The position numbers and the translations under genes were made by a program. The notes beneath the pieces are model-generated. The model did no database searches. It was not told the origin of the DNA and saw only the letters and a list, made by a program, of their open reading frames with translations. Below, in pieces: positions 5,800 through 5,810 of a DNA stretch of 5,810 bases. The first letter of the stretch is position 1, and every line of letters starts with the position of its first letter. Origin of the DNA: Clostridiales bacterium (GTDB taxonomy: Bacteria; Bacillota; Clostridia; Lachnospirales; Lachnospiraceae); the NCBI GenBank assembly GCA_019420405.1, contig JAHZHF010000199.1, forward strand, positions 1 to 5,810. The letters run 5' to 3'.

Positions 5800-5810
5800 A
5801 GTGTACTCCA

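Noticed and set aside
1..5810. CRISPR array, tRNA, rRNA, phage or transposase genes
   Set aside because: No regular direct repeats, no cloverleaf and no such protein motifs were seen on either strand.

Overview
The window looks like a chromosomal segment of a moderately GC-rich anaerobic Firmicute, most likely a Lachnospiraceae or related gut clostridium. The reasons are an oxygen-scavenging flavodiiron protein with fused rubredoxin and NADH-oxidoreductase modules, a CmpB-type membrane protein of the kind common in Clostridia, strong AGGAGG-type ribosome binding sites and sigma-A-like promoters. This placement rests on protein style only.

Layout. Positions 7-215 hold a long imperfect palindrome (element A). 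A short spacer with a probable promoter follows, then a rightward gene for an unrecognised 81-residue protein (367-612) with a likely terminator at 679-706. The rest is one leftward transcription unit, read from right to left: rpiB (5410-4964), a CmpB-family membrane protein with a long coiled-coil tail (4964-3918), nth, endonuclease III (3894-3256), and a class F-like flavodiiron protein (3238-704). The four genes are tightly packed: one-base overlap, then 23-bp and 17-bp gaps. A promoter with an extended -10 box lies just upstream of rpiB. A second long palindrome (element B, 5585-5799) closes the window.

How the genes fit together. RpiB serves the non-oxidative pentose phosphate pathway. 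Endonuclease III repairs oxidised pyrimidines. The flavodiiron fusion can carry electrons from NADH to a di-iron site that reduces O2 (or NO) without a separate partner. Co-transcription of a DNA-oxidation repair enzyme with an O2 reductase suggests a shared link to oxygen exposure in an anaerobe (inference). The role of the CmpB-like protein is unknown.

The most unusual signal is the pair of bracketing elements. Each is about 210 bp and folds as one long imperfect hairpin. The arms differ between the two copies, yet both carry an identical 21-base sequence at the apex. They are in opposite orientation. In each case the strand carrying the apical motif is also the coding strand of the next gene, whose start lies roughly 150-175 bp away. 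They look like two members of a repeated, structure-conserved intergenic family whose function I do not know.
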